From contig CAVZMV010000001.1 in assembly GCA_963776465.1 (NCBI GenBank), forward strand, positions 62,001 to 126,000: 64,000 nt of DNA, in the 5' to 3' direction. The notes under the pieces are model-generated. The model was not told the DNA's origin. It ran no database searches and saw only the letters and a list, made by a program, of their open reading frames with translations. A program made the translations under genes and the position numbers. This document shows, piece after piece, positions 17,621 through 26,556 of this stretch (position 1 is its first letter; each line of letters opens with the position of its first letter). The stretch is from DASRHK01 sp963776465. Lineage in GTDB: Bacteria; Pseudomonadota; Gammaproteobacteria; Nevskiales; Nevskiaceae.

Positions 17621-18142
17621 CTAGGGCGCGGCGCGCTCGAACAGGATCACCGCCTCGGTCTTGTAGCTCGTGCGCGCGTACTCGCGGTAGCCAAGTTTGC
17701 CGGCGACGCGGATCGAGACCTCGTTGCCGGGATTGATCATGCAGACCGTGCGCGGCGGCGACACGTTGGCGTCGACCCAGCCCAGCGCCGCCTGCATCGC
17801 CTCGGTGGCGTAGCCGCGACCGTGACACCAGGGCGCCAGCGCCCAACCCGCTTCCGGCGCGCCACCAAAAGAGGGCTGCAGCTCGCGATGCATGTCGAAG
17901 AGCCCGAGGTCGCCGACGAAGCGGCCCGACTCCCGTTCCCGCGCGATCCAGCAGCCGAAGCCCATCAGCGACCAGTGTCCGGGAAAGCGCAGGAAGCGGC
18001 CCCAGCATTCCTCGCGCGTGAAGGGCTTGCCGCCGATGTGCTGCGTGACCCGCGGATCCGCCCACATCTCGGCGTATTCGTCGAAGTCGTCCAGCGTGTG
18101 CGCGCGCAGCGTCAGGCGCGCGGTCTGGATCGTCGGCGTCAC
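17621..18142 (-). CDS. GNAT family N-acetyltransferase
   Basis: 173 residues from a GTG start. It has the RimJ/RimL-like layout: TARLTLRAHTLDDFDEYAEMWADPRV, then LAPWCHGRGYATEAMQAAL, the acetyl-CoA pyrophosphate loop (RGYATEA), and NEVSIRVAGKLGYRE. It transfers acetyl groups to an unidentified amine. The start lies one base after the sterol-desaturase stop, so the two are probably co-transcribed. Confidence 0.92.
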   Translation of the reverse strand: MTPTIQTARLTLRAHTLDDFDEYAEMWADPRVTQHIGGKPFTREECWGRFLRFPGHWSLMGFGCWIARERESGRFVGDLGLFDMHRELQPSFGGAPEAGWALAPWCHGRGYATEAMQAALGWVDANVSPPRTVCMINPGNEVSIRVAGKLGYREYARTSYKTEAVILFERAAP

Positions 18143-18143
18143 T

Positions 18144-19115
18144 TCACTTGGCAGCGGCGTGCCGATGCTCGAGGCCGTGCCACTCGGCCTTCTCGTGCTG
18201 CTTCACCTCGGTGGACCAGGTGTGCACCGGCGTGTGCCCTGCCCGCTCCCACTCCGGCGGCTTCCACAGATGCTTGAGCCGCTCCCACAAGGGGCCAGGC
18301 GCGAGCACGTCGCGGACCATGTCGACGAACTCGTGCACGTTCAGCACCAGGAAGTTGTACGACTTCACCTGCCGGACGATCCCGTACTCCACCTTCTCGT
18401 CTTCCTTCTCGTAGGTGCCGAACATCCGGTCGAAGATGATCAGCACGCCGCCGTAGTTCTTGTCGATGTACTGCGGATTGCGGCCGTGATGCACGCGATG
18501 GTTCGACGGCGTGTCGAAGATGTACTCGTACCACGCCGGCAGCCTGCCGATCGACTCGGTGTGCACGAAGTACTGGTAGGCCAGATCCACCGCCAGCATG
18601 AACAGCACCACCGCCGGCGGCACGCCGAGCCACACCGGCGGCAGGTAGAACACGAAGATGCCGACGAAGGCGTTGAGCAGGCTCTGCCGCATCGCCGTGG
18701 TGAAGTTCATCACCTCGCCCGAGTGATGCGGCACGTGCGCGGTCCAGAACCAGCGGACCCGGTGCGAGCTGCGGTGGAACCAGTAGTAGCAGAACTCCAC
18801 CAGCACGAAGATCGGGATCACGGTCCAGCCGTTGACGGGGATGTCGAACAGCCGGTGCGAGTAGACCCACAGGAACACGGCGCCGGTGAAGACGATCCAC
18901 ATCACCGCCTCGGCGACCTGGTAGGCCGCGCCCAGCGAGACGTTGGCGACGACCTCCTTCCAGTGGAACTGCGAGCCGCGCCCGCGCTTGGTCTCCACGC
19001 TCCACTCGATCATGAAAGTGAGCAGGAAGATCGGCGACATGCCCATCAGAAAGACCTGCTTCCAGTCGACGTCGGGGCCGAAGCTCGCGACGATCCATTC
19101 GTGTAGCTGATGCAT
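18144..19115 (-). CDS. Sterol desaturase / fatty acid hydroxylase family protein
   Basis: 323 residues with four or more membrane helices and the three histidine boxes of the di-iron membrane hydroxylases: HRSSH, HVPHH and HRVHHGR. The family hydroxylates or desaturates sterols, carotenoids, fatty acids or alkylglycerol ethers. Substrate is open here. It is followed by the acetyltransferase gene. A second family member, frameshifted, lies at 41118. Confidence 0.93.
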   Translation of the reverse strand: MHQLHEWIVASFGPDVDWKQVFLMGMSPIFLLTFMIEWSVETKRGRGSQFHWKEVVANVSLGAAYQVAEAVMWIVFTGAVFLWVYSHRLFDIPVNGWTVIPIFVLVEFCYYWFHRSSHRVRWFWTAHVPHHSGEVMNFTTAMRQSLLNAFVGIFVFYLPPVWLGVPPAVVLFMLAVDLAYQYFVHTESIGRLPAWYEYIFDTPSNHRVHHGRNPQYIDKNYGGVLIIFDRMFGTYEKEDEKVEYGIVRQVKSYNFLVLNVHEFVDMVRDVLAPGPLWERLKHLWKPPEWERAGHTPVHTWSTEVKQHEKAEWHGLEHRHAAAK

Positions 19116-19151
19116 GACCCGCCCCCGGGGAGAACTGCTGCCCGATTATAG

Positions 19152-19201
19152 GTAGGAGCGGCCGTTGGCCGCGACCTGTCGGGGCTGACAGCCCCTCCTA
19201 C
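19152..19201. repeat. REP-like cruciform element
   Basis: Outer arms GTAGGAG (19152-19158) and CTCCTAC (19195-19201) enclose two inner hairpins (CGGCC/GGCCG and GGGGCT/AGCCCC). It overlaps the stop codon of the epoxide-hydrolase-like gene at 19198. A related element with the same outer ends is at 22361. Confidence 0.75.
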
Positions 19202-20070
19202 AAGAACCCCTGCGCGACTCGCGCCACCGTCTCCGGCTGCTCCTCGGCGATGAAGTGCCCGCAGTCCGGAACGAACTCCACGGTCATGCGGTCGGCGTTG
19301 GCCTCGTAGCCGCCGAGCATGCGCTTGGTGATCGCGGGGTCGCGCTCGCCGAACAGCAGGTGCGTCGGCACCGTCAGGCGCTGCTTGTGATAGCGGCCGC
19401 GCATCGCGGCCCAGATCTCCCGCAGCGTGAAGCTGCGGTACAGCTGCACCGAGGCTGCGGCACGGTCGGGTTGCTGGAAGCGCCGCGCGTAGAGGTTGAG
19501 CTCCGCGCGCGTCCAGTTGGGGCGGTGCATGCCCCCGATCAGCACCTTGCGCACGAAGTCCGGCACGCGGCGCAGCACGTAGCTGCCGAGCCCCGGCATC
19601 GCCAGCACCCACTGGTACCAGAAGCGCCAGGCGTCCACGAGCCGCGCGTCGGGATGCTGGAACGGGTGCGTCATGTTCAGCACCAGATAGCGATCGAAGC
19701 GCTCCGGCGCGCGCAGGCAGATCAGGAAGCCGATCCAGCCGCCCCAGTCGTGGCCGACCAGGCGCACGCGCTGCAGGCCCAGCACGTCCATGAAGGCGAG
19801 GACGTCGTCGGCGAGCACGTCCTTCTCGTAGGTGCCGGGCGGCGCGTCCGACCAGCCGAAGCCGCGCAGGTCGGGGCAGATCACGCGAAAGCGCGGCGAG
19901 AGCTCGGCGATCAGGTGCCGCCACATGTACCAGTGCTGCGGCCAGCCGTGCAGCATCAGCACGGGCTCGCCGGCGCCCGCTTCGGCGTAGTGCATCCGAA
20001 AGCCGTTCACCTGCACGTAGTGGTGCGTGACGCCGGGCAGCGTCGGCGGAACCTCCGCTTCGTCGGTCAT
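19198..20070 (-). CDS. Alpha/beta-hydrolase, epoxide hydrolase / dehalogenase type
   Basis: 290 residues. HGWPQ forms the oxyanion hole, GHDWGG holds the nucleophilic Asp (D108), and PDCGHF near the C-terminus supplies the His, with FGERDP before it. An Asp nucleophile indicates an epoxide hydrolase or haloalkane dehalogenase, not an esterase. No signal peptide, so cytoplasmic. The ATG overlaps the GH31 stop by four bases, and the stop lies inside a REP-like repeat. Confidence 0.9.
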   Translation of the reverse strand: MTDEAEVPPTLPGVTHHYVQVNGFRMHYAEAGAGEPVLMLHGWPQHWYMWRHLIAELSPRFRVICPDLRGFGWSDAPPGTYEKDVLADDVLAFMDVLGLQRVRLVGHDWGGWIGFLICLRAPERFDRYLVLNMTHPFQHPDARLVDAWRFWYQWVLAMPGLGSYVLRRVPDFVRKVLIGGMHRPNWTRAELNLYARRFQQPDRAAASVQLYRSFTLREIWAAMRGRYHKQRLTVPTHLLFGERDPAITKRMLGGYEANADRMTVEFVPDCGHFIAEEQPETVARVAQGFL

Positions 20071-22352
20071 GGAGAACCTCCGGGGAACTGCAGCATGCGC
20101 TCCTGCCCCGCCCGATCCGACAGGTGGGCGATGTCGGCCGCGTCGCCGTGCTCGGTCAGCGTGTACACGTCGGCGGGCAGCAGCGGGATCGCAGCGCCCG
20201 CGCGCACGAACATCGGGATCTCGTCGAGCGGTGCGTCGACGGTGATGCTGCGACCGCCGTCGAGGATCTCCGGCGTGCCGATCAACGAGAACGCGCCGGT
20301 AGCTTCGTCGTAGCTCACTGCGCGCCACCACTCGATCCAGCGGCCCTGCGGCAGGTACAGCTCGCGCTGCGTCGCGCCTTCGACGTAGACCGGTGCGACC
20401 AGGATGTCCGGCCCGAGCATGTACTGATCGTCGCGCGCGATCGCCTGCGCGTCGCCGGGATGCGTGAGCACGTGGTGACGCATGATCGGCATGCCGGTGG
20501 CGAAGTACTCGTCGGCGGCGGCGCGAAGATACGGATAGAGCTGGTTGTGCAATTTGGCGAAGCGCCGCCACACCGGCAGATGCGCGGCGTCCCACAGCTG
20601 TGGCCGCGTGCGCGGCGGCAGCGCGAAGCCGTTGGCCTGGTTGCGCATGACCACCGACGTCGCGCCGAACGCGACCCAGCGATCGAGCAGCTCGTCGGAC
20701 AGCGCGCTGTTGCCCAGCGCGAAGAAGCCGCCGATGTCCGAGCCCCAGATGCCGACGCCCGACGTGCCGATCGACAGCGCCTGGTAGATCGACGACTCCA
20801 GCCCGTCGAAGCGGAAGCCGGTCGTCGGATCGCCGCCCCAGACGATCGGCGAGCAGGCTGCCGAGCCGGTCCAGCCGGAGCGGACGAATCGCGCCAATGG
20901 CTTTCCGGCGCCGGCCGTCGCCGCCTGCACGCCGCAGTGATAGTCGCGCGCATACCGATTGTGGAAGCGCGTGCCGGTGCTGCCGTCGGCGGCGACGGCG
21001 TCGAGCGGCGTGTACTCGCCGAAGTCCTCCATCCAGCCCTCGTAGCCGTGCGCCAGCGCCTCGTCGGTGCGGGCGGCGTAAGCGGAGATGCCGTTCCCGG
21101 CGGTGAAGTCGAACTGGCTGACGAAGAACACGGTCGAGCCGGTGTACGGATACGCGTAATCCTGGCCTAGCCGATTGTGGATCAGCGCGCCCTGCGCGGA
21201 CGTCTGGTCGTACGCCGGCTGGTAGCTCGTGCAGATCATCGGATTGAAATACGTGTGCACGGCAAGACCGATGGCGTTGAGCATCGTCGTGCGCTCGATC
21301 TGGGCCTGCTCGACGCCCTGCTGATCGCCGCACGGCAGGTAGTGCGTGTAGGTCGCGGCCACCGAGGTCGGCACGTCGGCCTGCTTGAGCTCTTGCCATC
21401 GCTCCGCGTTGTCCGCCTGCACCCACGGACCGAAGAACCACGGCGCGTGGGCGTCGGGCTGCCGGCCGAGCGCAGCCGTGAACCGCTGCAGCACGTCCGC
21501 CGGCTGCGGCCCGGCGAAGACGCGAAAGCGCAGCTCGGCCGATTCCGCTTCCATGCTCCACGCGCTGGCGCTGTCGCTGCGCAAGCGGTGATAGCTGAGC
21601 TCGTCGTTGTCGAGCAGTACGCCGTAGCCGCGCGAGGACAGCAGCCACGGCACCGGGAAGTAGGTCGCGTCCGGCCGCCAGCGGATGCCCCACTTGGGCA
21701 CCAGCGCCATCACGAAGGGATATTCCTGGTCCTGATACGGACCTTCGCCGACGTAGTGCTCCAGCGTCGCGCCCTGCTGCGCGACGGCGTTGCTGCGCTC
21801 GCCGAAGCCGTAGAAGCGCTCGTCGCCGTCGCTCTCGAAGGCCACGCCGATCGCGTCGATTCCTGGAGCCAGCGCCGACGCGATGGTGATCGCGATCACG
21901 CCGTCGCCCGCGGGCGCGGCGCGCACGTTCAGCGTGCGCAGCGGATCGCTCGTCGCAACCGACGCGATCCATTCGCCGCCTTCGTAGCGCGATTCGAGCA
22001 GCTGCGTCGCGTGCGCCCAGCCCAGCTCGCGCAGCGGCGGCGACGCGGGCACGCCGTCCACGATCGGCGTCAGCAACGGCAGCAGACCCGATCCTTCCGG
22101 CGGCGGCCCGAGGTGCAGCCCAGCGGCGCCGGTGGGGCCGAAGCTTCCGCCTGCGGTCTCCTGCAGCACGACCTGTCCGGCGGCGTCGTGGAAGCGCATC
22201 TGCCAGGGCGAGGCCTGCACGCTGAGCTTGAGATTCCCCGCGTCCACGATCCATTCACCCTGCGAAGGCGGCAAGACCGATGCGTCCGGCGCACCGCCGT
22301 TGGCGCAGGAGATGAGCAGCAGCGCGGCCGCGGCAGAAAGAAGACGCTTCAT
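20067..22352 (-). CDS. Glycoside hydrolase family 31 lipoprotein
   Basis: 761 residues with lipobox LLLISC (Cys16). The N-terminal beta domain has FYGFGERSNAV, and the catalytic barrel carries the nucleophile in WMEDFGEYTP and the acid/base in WGGDPTTGF. The WM-DFGEY form is shared with sulfoquinovosidase-like and other bacterial alpha-glycosidases, so the sugar cannot be fixed. It is exported and membrane-anchored. The downstream epoxide-hydrolase-like gene is coupled by a four-base overlap, and the pair is bracketed by REP-like repeats. Confidence 0.9.
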   Translation of the reverse strand: MKRLLSAAAALLLISCANGGAPDASVLPPSQGEWIVDAGNLKLSVQASPWQMRFHDAAGQVVLQETAGGSFGPTGAAGLHLGPPPEGSGLLPLLTPIVDGVPASPPLRELGWAHATQLLESRYEGGEWIASVATSDPLRTLNVRAAPAGDGVIAITIASALAPGIDAIGVAFESDGDERFYGFGERSNAVAQQGATLEHYVGEGPYQDQEYPFVMALVPKWGIRWRPDATYFPVPWLLSSRGYGVLLDNDELSYHRLRSDSASAWSMEAESAELRFRVFAGPQPADVLQRFTAALGRQPDAHAPWFFGPWVQADNAERWQELKQADVPTSVAATYTHYLPCGDQQGVEQAQIERTTMLNAIGLAVHTYFNPMICTSYQPAYDQTSAQGALIHNRLGQDYAYPYTGSTVFFVSQFDFTAGNGISAYAARTDEALAHGYEGWMEDFGEYTPLDAVAADGSTGTRFHNRYARDYHCGVQAATAGAGKPLARFVRSGWTGSAACSPIVWGGDPTTGFRFDGLESSIYQALSIGTSGVGIWGSDIGGFFALGNSALSDELLDRWVAFGATSVVMRNQANGFALPPRTRPQLWDAAHLPVWRRFAKLHNQLYPYLRAAADEYFATGMPIMRHHVLTHPGDAQAIARDDQYMLGPDILVAPVYVEGATQRELYLPQGRWIEWWRAVSYDEATGAFSLIGTPEILDGGRSITVDAPLDEIPMFVRAGAAIPLLPADVYTLTEHGDAADIAHLSDRAGQERMLQFPGGSP

Positions 22353-22360
22353 GGCGTTAT

Positions 22361-22412
22361 TGTAGGAGGGGTCGTTGGTCCCGACCGGTCGGCGCCAACG
22401 GTCCCTCCTACA
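22361..22412. repeat. REP-like palindromic element
   Basis: Outer arms TGTAGGAGGG (22361-22370) and CCCTCCTACA (22403-22412) are perfectly complementary. Inside are CGTTGG/CCAACG and the 12-base palindrome CCGACCGGTCGG. It lies in the short gap between the divergent GH31 and membrane-protein genes and shares its GTAGGAG outer ends with the element at 19152. Confidence 0.8.
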
Positions 22413-22430
22413 CAGATAAAGGACAACATC

Positions 22431-22982
22431 ATGGTTTCCACCGCATCCCTCTGGTTGCCGATCCTGCTGTCCGCTGTCGGCGTGTTCATCGCCAGCAGCC
22501 TGATCCACATGGTGCTCAAGTGGCATAACTCGGATTACCTGAAGCTGCCTACCGAGGACAGCGTGCGCGCGGCGCTCGGCAAGGCGACACCAGGCCAGTA
22601 CGTGCTGCCGCACTGCGTCGACATGAAGGAGATGCAGTCACCCGACATGCAGCGCAAGTTCGCCGACGGCCCGGTCGGGTTCGTCGTGATCAGGCCCAGC
22701 GGCCGGCCGAAGATGGGCGCACAGCTGGGCAAGTGGTTCGCGCTGAACCTCGTCGTCGCCGCGATCGCCGCGCACCTGGCGGTGATCACCGTGCCGGTCG
22801 GCGCCTACGGCCAGGCCTTCCACCTGGTCGCCGTCGTCACCTTCCTCGCCTACGCGGCGGGCAGCGTCTCCGACGGCATCTGGTTCGGGCGTCCGTGGAG
22901 CGCCGTCGGCAAGGACGTGCTCGACGCGCTGATCTTCGCGCTGGTCAGCGGCACGGTGTTCGTCTGGCTCTGGCCGCGCTGA
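22431..22982 (+). CDS. Four-helix membrane protein of unknown function
   Basis: 183 residues. One hydrophobic helix near the N-terminus, a soluble loop (about 30-95) with NSDYLKLPTEDSVRAAL and PGQYVLPHC, then three more helices, the last containing YAAGSVSDGIWFGRPW. A proteobacterial conserved hypothetical by appearance; I do not recognise a named domain. Convergent with the beta-lactamase-like gene, with three bases between stops. Confidence 0.8.
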   Translation: MVSTASLWLPILLSAVGVFIASSLIHMVLKWHNSDYLKLPTEDSVRAALGKATPGQYVLPHCVDMKEMQSPDMQRKFADGPVGFVVIRPSGRPKMGAQLGKWFALNLVVAAIAAHLAVITVPVGAYGQAFHLVAVVTFLAYAAGSVSDGIWFGRPWSAVGKDVLDALIFALVSGTVFVWLWPR

Positions 22983-22985
22983 CGC

Positions 22986-24575
22986 CTACGATCCGGGCAC
23001 GAACAGCAGGTCCTGGAAGTCGAAGCTGAAGTCGGCGAGCGGCGACACCGCCTGCATCTTCACCTGGTCGATGGCGCCGTCGGGCTTCAGCGCGAAGGTG
23101 ACGTACGCGTCCTCCAGGTTGCGATCGTCGAAGCGCGTGCGGAACGTGTCATGGCGCACGTGCTCCAGCGCTCCGTGCATCGCCGGCGTGTGGTCGAACT
23201 GGATGCTCAGCGCGTCGTTCTTGGCTTTGATGGTGATCGTGCCGTACCAGGCGTCGCGGTAGACGCCGGCATATTTCGCCAGCGGCAGCGATGGGCCCGA
23301 CACCGCTCCGTCGGCGGACACCAGCGTCGTCTGCGCCTTGCGATAAGCCGCCACCGCGCCCTCGGTCAGCTCATCCACGGCCTTCTTGTAGTTCTCGATC
23401 CACGGCTGCGGCTCCAGCCCCAGGTAGTGGTCGAGCAGGTGGTAGAACACCGCCCAGCGCGCGCCGCCGTCCTCGGAGTTGATCATCACCGCGATGCCGA
23501 CGCGCTTGTCCGGCACGATCGCCACGACCGCCTTGCCGCCCAGGACGGCGCCGCTGTGCGTGATCAGCTTGTGGCCGCGATAGTCGGTGACGTTCCAGCC
23601 GAGCGCGTACTCCACGAAGCTGGGGCGCCGCGCGTCGAGCAAGGGCGGCAGCGAATCCGGCGGCTCGATCACCAGCGCCTCCCACATCTTCTTGGCGGCA
23701 GACTCGCTGTAGAGCCGCTCGTCTCCGGCGATCACGCCCTGGTTCATCTGCACCGCCAGCCAGCGCGCGATGTCGGACGCGCTCGACTGGATCGCGCCGG
23801 CCGGCGCGATGTTCGGGCTTTCCATGCGCATCGGATCCTCGGGCAGCACCGAATTGGCGCCCAGCCCGCGCAGCTCGCCGCCGATGCGCGCGTGCGGGGC
23901 TGCGCGATTGGAGGACTTCAGCGCCTGGCGCAGCGACACGACGGAATCTTTCATGCCCAGCGGATCCAGGATCCGCTTCTGTACGAAGGTCTCCCAGGAT
24001 TGGCCGGAGACCTGCTCCACCAGGAGGCCCGCGGCGATGTAGAGCACGTTGTCGTAGGCATAGCCGCTGCGGAAGCTCGTCGCCGGCTTGATGTAGCGCA
24101 GCTGGTGCACGAGCTCCTTTCGCGAGTAGTCGGTCGCCGGCAGCCAGAGCAGGTCGCCGGCGCCCAGGCCCAGCCCGCTGCGGTGGACCAGGAGATCGCG
24201 GACCGTCATTTCCGCCGTGGTGTACGGGTCGTACATGCGAAAGCCCGGCATCCGCTCGCTGACCCGGTCGTCCCAGCCGAGCTTGCCGTCGTCGACCAGG
24301 AGCGCCAGCGCGGCCGCGGTGAACGCCTTGGTGCACGAGCCGATGGGGAACAGCGTGCGCTCGTCGACGGGTCTTCCCTCCCCCAGCTTGCGCACGCCAT
24401 AGCCACGCGCCAGCGTCGTCCTGCCGTCCTCGACCACGGACACGGTCATGCCAGGGACCTCGAAGGTTGCCAGCGCCTGCGCCGCAAAGGCGTCGATGTC
24501 CTCCGGTGGCGCCGCCTGGGCGCCGCAGCTGGCGGCGAAAAGCAGGTAACACAAGCCGATCCTGGGGCCACGCAT
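22986..24575 (-). CDS. Class C beta-lactamase-like serine hydrolase with C-terminal DUF3471-type domain
   Basis: 529 residues with a signal peptide. SCTK (S80-K83) is the SxxK active site, YDN the Y-x-N motif and HSG the third motif (KTG equivalent). A C-terminal beta-rich region (YAGVYRDAWYGTITI onward) matches the lipocalin-like domain often attached to such proteins. These are usually esterases, D-amino peptidases or transpeptidase-like enzymes, not antibiotic resistance enzymes. Exported to the periplasm. Confidence 0.9.
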   Translation of the reverse strand: MRGPRIGLCYLLFAASCGAQAAPPEDIDAFAAQALATFEVPGMTVSVVEDGRTTLARGYGVRKLGEGRPVDERTLFPIGSCTKAFTAAALALLVDDGKLGWDDRVSERMPGFRMYDPYTTAEMTVRDLLVHRSGLGLGAGDLLWLPATDYSRKELVHQLRYIKPATSFRSGYAYDNVLYIAAGLLVEQVSGQSWETFVQKRILDPLGMKDSVVSLRQALKSSNRAAPHARIGGELRGLGANSVLPEDPMRMESPNIAPAGAIQSSASDIARWLAVQMNQGVIAGDERLYSESAAKKMWEALVIEPPDSLPPLLDARRPSFVEYALGWNVTDYRGHKLITHSGAVLGGKAVVAIVPDKRVGIAVMINSEDGGARWAVFYHLLDHYLGLEPQPWIENYKKAVDELTEGAVAAYRKAQTTLVSADGAVSGPSLPLAKYAGVYRDAWYGTITIKAKNDALSIQFDHTPAMHGALEHVRHDTFRTRFDDRNLEDAYVTFALKPDGAIDQVKMQAVSPLADFSFDFQDLLFVPGS

Positions 24576-24651
24576 AGGAGTTCTCCGAACCAACTGCCTG
24601 CTGCCCCTCTCCAACCTAGGGAGAGGAACACTTCCACATGAGGTCTCTGCC

Positions 24652-24780
24652 ATGAAGAAGTTACGGGAAACTAAGTGGGTGCGGCAACAGGAAGGCAAGG
24701 TCGGCTACGCCATCGCCTGGCTCCTCGGCGTGCCGATCCCGGTGCTGTTCCTGGTCTTCCTGCTGCGCGGCTGCAACTAG
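24652..24780 (+). CDS. 42-residue single-span membrane peptide
   Basis: Starts MKKLRETKWVRQQEGKVGY, then one hydrophobic helix (AIAWLLGVPIPVLFLVFLL) and a short RGCN end. AGG lies eight bases before the ATG. The positively charged N-terminus, GVP helix kink and terminal Gly-Cys resemble short inner-membrane peptides annotated as hypothetical in other proteobacteria. It is separate from the divergent beta-lactamase-like gene upstream and the VOC gene downstream. Confidence 0.65.
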   Translation: MKKLRETKWVRQQEGKVGYAIAWLLGVPIPVLFLVFLLRGCN

Positions 24781-24892
24781 CCCCACGCACGCTGGGCCGG
24801 CCGCGCTCGCCGCGGCCGTTTGGAATCTATTGCAACGTTCGGGAGTCGAAGCTCTTCGATCACCGACGTGCTCCCAATTTGCCGGAGGCTCC

Positions 24893-25366
24893 ATGACAAG
24901 CTGGGTCAACCCGATTCCCGAAGGCTATGCGTCTGCGATCCCCTACCTGATCGTGCGCGGCGCCGCCAAGGCCATCGACTTCTACCGCAACGCCTTCGGC
25001 GCCACGGAGGTGATGCGCTACCCGGCCCCTGACGGCAAGATCGGCCATGCCGAGGTCAAGATCGGCAATGCGCTCTTCATGATCGCGGACGAGTACCCAG
25101 AGATGGGCCACAAGAATCCGCACTCGCTCGGCGGCTCCCCGGTCAGCATGATGGTCTACGTCGAGAACGTGGACCTGGTGGCGCACAAGGCCCAGGAGCA
25201 GGGTGCGACGATCCGCCGTCCGCTGTCGGACCAGTTCTACGGCGATCGCAGCTGCACGCTGGAAGACCCGTTCGGGCACATCTGGCACTTCGCCACGCAC
25301 AAGGAAGACGTTTCGCTGGAAGAGATGCAGCGGCGGATGACGCGCCAGGAGCCGCAGACGGCGTAG
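24893..25366 (+). CDS. VOC family (PhnB/glyoxalase-like) protein
   Basis: 157 residues. Begins WVNPIPEGYASAIPYLIVRGAAKAIDFY, the usual opening of PhnB-like vicinal-oxygen-chelate proteins, and ends with RSCTLEDPFGHIWHFATHKED. GGAGG sits before the ATG at 24893, which decides the start over an upstream in-frame codon. These are small cytoplasmic metal-binding or ligand-binding enzymes; no reaction can be named. Confidence 0.92.
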   Translation: MTSWVNPIPEGYASAIPYLIVRGAAKAIDFYRNAFGATEVMRYPAPDGKIGHAEVKIGNALFMIADEYPEMGHKNPHSLGGSPVSMMVYVENVDLVAHKAQEQGATIRRPLSDQFYGDRSCTLEDPFGHIWHFATHKEDVSLEEMQRRMTRQEPQTA

Positions 25367-25378
25367 AGCCCTCGAGAC

Positions 25379-25439
25379 GACCGCTACGCGGTCACTCTGG
25401 GCGAACGGCCGTTCGTGGCGAGTAGCGCGCCTCGCGCGC
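25379..25439. repeat. Cluster of three short palindromes
   Basis: GACCGC-TAC-GCGGTC (25379-25393), the 14-base palindrome CGAACGGCCGTTCG (25402-25415) and GCGCGC-CTC-GCGCGC (25425-25439) stand in a row in the 95-base gap between two genes on the plus strand. They may attenuate transcription from the VOC gene or be a degenerate repeat element. Confidence 0.55.
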
Positions 25440-25461
25440 GTATCGAGCCACCTGCGTCACA

Positions 25462-26556
25462 ATGACGCCCTCGCAAGCGCCCGGGGGCCGCGTGACGATC
25501 ATCGATCCCAAATCGCCGGTGCTGGTCACCGGCGCCAGCGGCTATATCGCAAGCTGGCTCGTGAAGTACCTGCTCGAGGCCGGCCACACCGTCCACGGAA
25601 CGGTGCGCGATCCGTCCAGGGCGTCCGGCCTGGAGCACCTGCACGCCCTCGCGGCGCAGCACGGCGACCGACTCAAGCTGTTCAAGGCCGACCTGCTCGA
25701 CGAAGGCAGCTATGACGCCGCGATGCGCGGCTGCGACCTGGTCATGCACACCGCGTCGCCCTTCATCATCCGCGGTCTCAAGGACGCACACGAGGAGCTG
25801 GTGCGGCCGGCGGTCGAAGGCACGCGCAACGTCCTGAACAGCGCCGACCGCACCCCCAGCGTCAAGCGCGTCGTCCTCACCAGCAGCGTCGCGTCGATCT
25901 ACGGCGACGCCATCGACGCGGCGAAGCTGCCCGGCAGAATCTTCACCGAAGAGCAGTGGAACACCACCAGCAGCGTCGATCACCAGCCTTACTCGTACTC
26001 CAAGGTCATGGCAGAGCGCGAGGCATGGGCGATCCACGGCAAGCAGTCACGCTGGGACCTCGTCACCATCAATCCGGGCCTCGTGCTGGGGCCGTCGCTG
26101 ACGCGGGCCAGCGCGTCGACCAGCCTGTCCTTCATGAAGCAGCTCACCAACGGCACCATGTATCCGGCCGCGCCGGAGATGTGGATGGGCGTGGTCGACG
26201 TGCGCGACGTCGCGCAGGCGCACATCAAGGCGGGCTTCGCGCCGCAGGCGCGCGGACGGCACATCGTCAACGCGGCGAACACCACGCTGCTCGACATGGG
26301 CCGGGCGCTGCGCGGCAAATTCGGCGATCGATACAAGTTCCCGCGCAGGCGCGTGCCGACGCTGCTGCTCTGGCTGATCGCGCCGCTGGCACGCCTGACG
26401 CGCAAGTTCGTGCGCAACAACGCTGGCCATCGCTTCGGCTTCGACAACAGCAAGGGCCGCACGGCGCTGGGCATCGAGTACCGGCCGCTCGAGCAGACGC
26501 TCGCGGACCACTTCCAGCAGATGCTCGACGATGGTGTCGTGCGGAGGCGTGCATGA
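25462..26556 (+). CDS. Extended SDR, dihydroflavonol-4-reductase-like
   Basis: 364 residues. TGASGYIA is the NAD(P)-binding glycine motif, SSVASIYG supplies the catalytic Ser/Thr strand, and YSYSK the Tyr-Lys pair. The layout is that of dihydroflavonol reductase, cinnamoyl-CoA reductase and 3-beta-hydroxysteroid dehydrogenase-like enzymes, reducing or oxidising a carbonyl/alcohol on a bulky molecule. The next three genes follow with four-base overlaps, forming a redox operon. The start could also lie downstream at the GTG before TIIDPKS. Confidence 0.92.
   Translation: MTPSQAPGGRVTIIDPKSPVLVTGASGYIASWLVKYLLEAGHTVHGTVRDPSRASGLEHLHALAAQHGDRLKLFKADLLDEGSYDAAMRGCDLVMHTASPFIIRGLKDAHEELVRPAVEGTRNVLNSADRTPSVKRVVLTSSVASIYGDAIDAAKLPGRIFTEEQWNTTSSVDHQPYSYSKVMAEREAWAIHGKQSRWDLVTINPGLVLGPSLTRASASTSLSFMKQLTNGTMYPAAPEMWMGVVDVRDVAQAHIKAGFAPQARGRHIVNAANTTLLDMGRALRGKFGDRYKFPRRRVPTLLLWLIAPLARLTRKFVRNNAGHRFGFDNSKGRTALGIEYRPLEQTLADHFQQMLDDGVVRRRA

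Noticed and set aside
22986..24575. Antibiotic-resistance AmpC beta-lactamase
   Set aside because: It has the SxxK, YxN and HxG motifs of the wider serine-hydrolase family, an HSG instead of KTG third motif and an extra C-terminal domain, which fit an esterase/peptidase-like member better.
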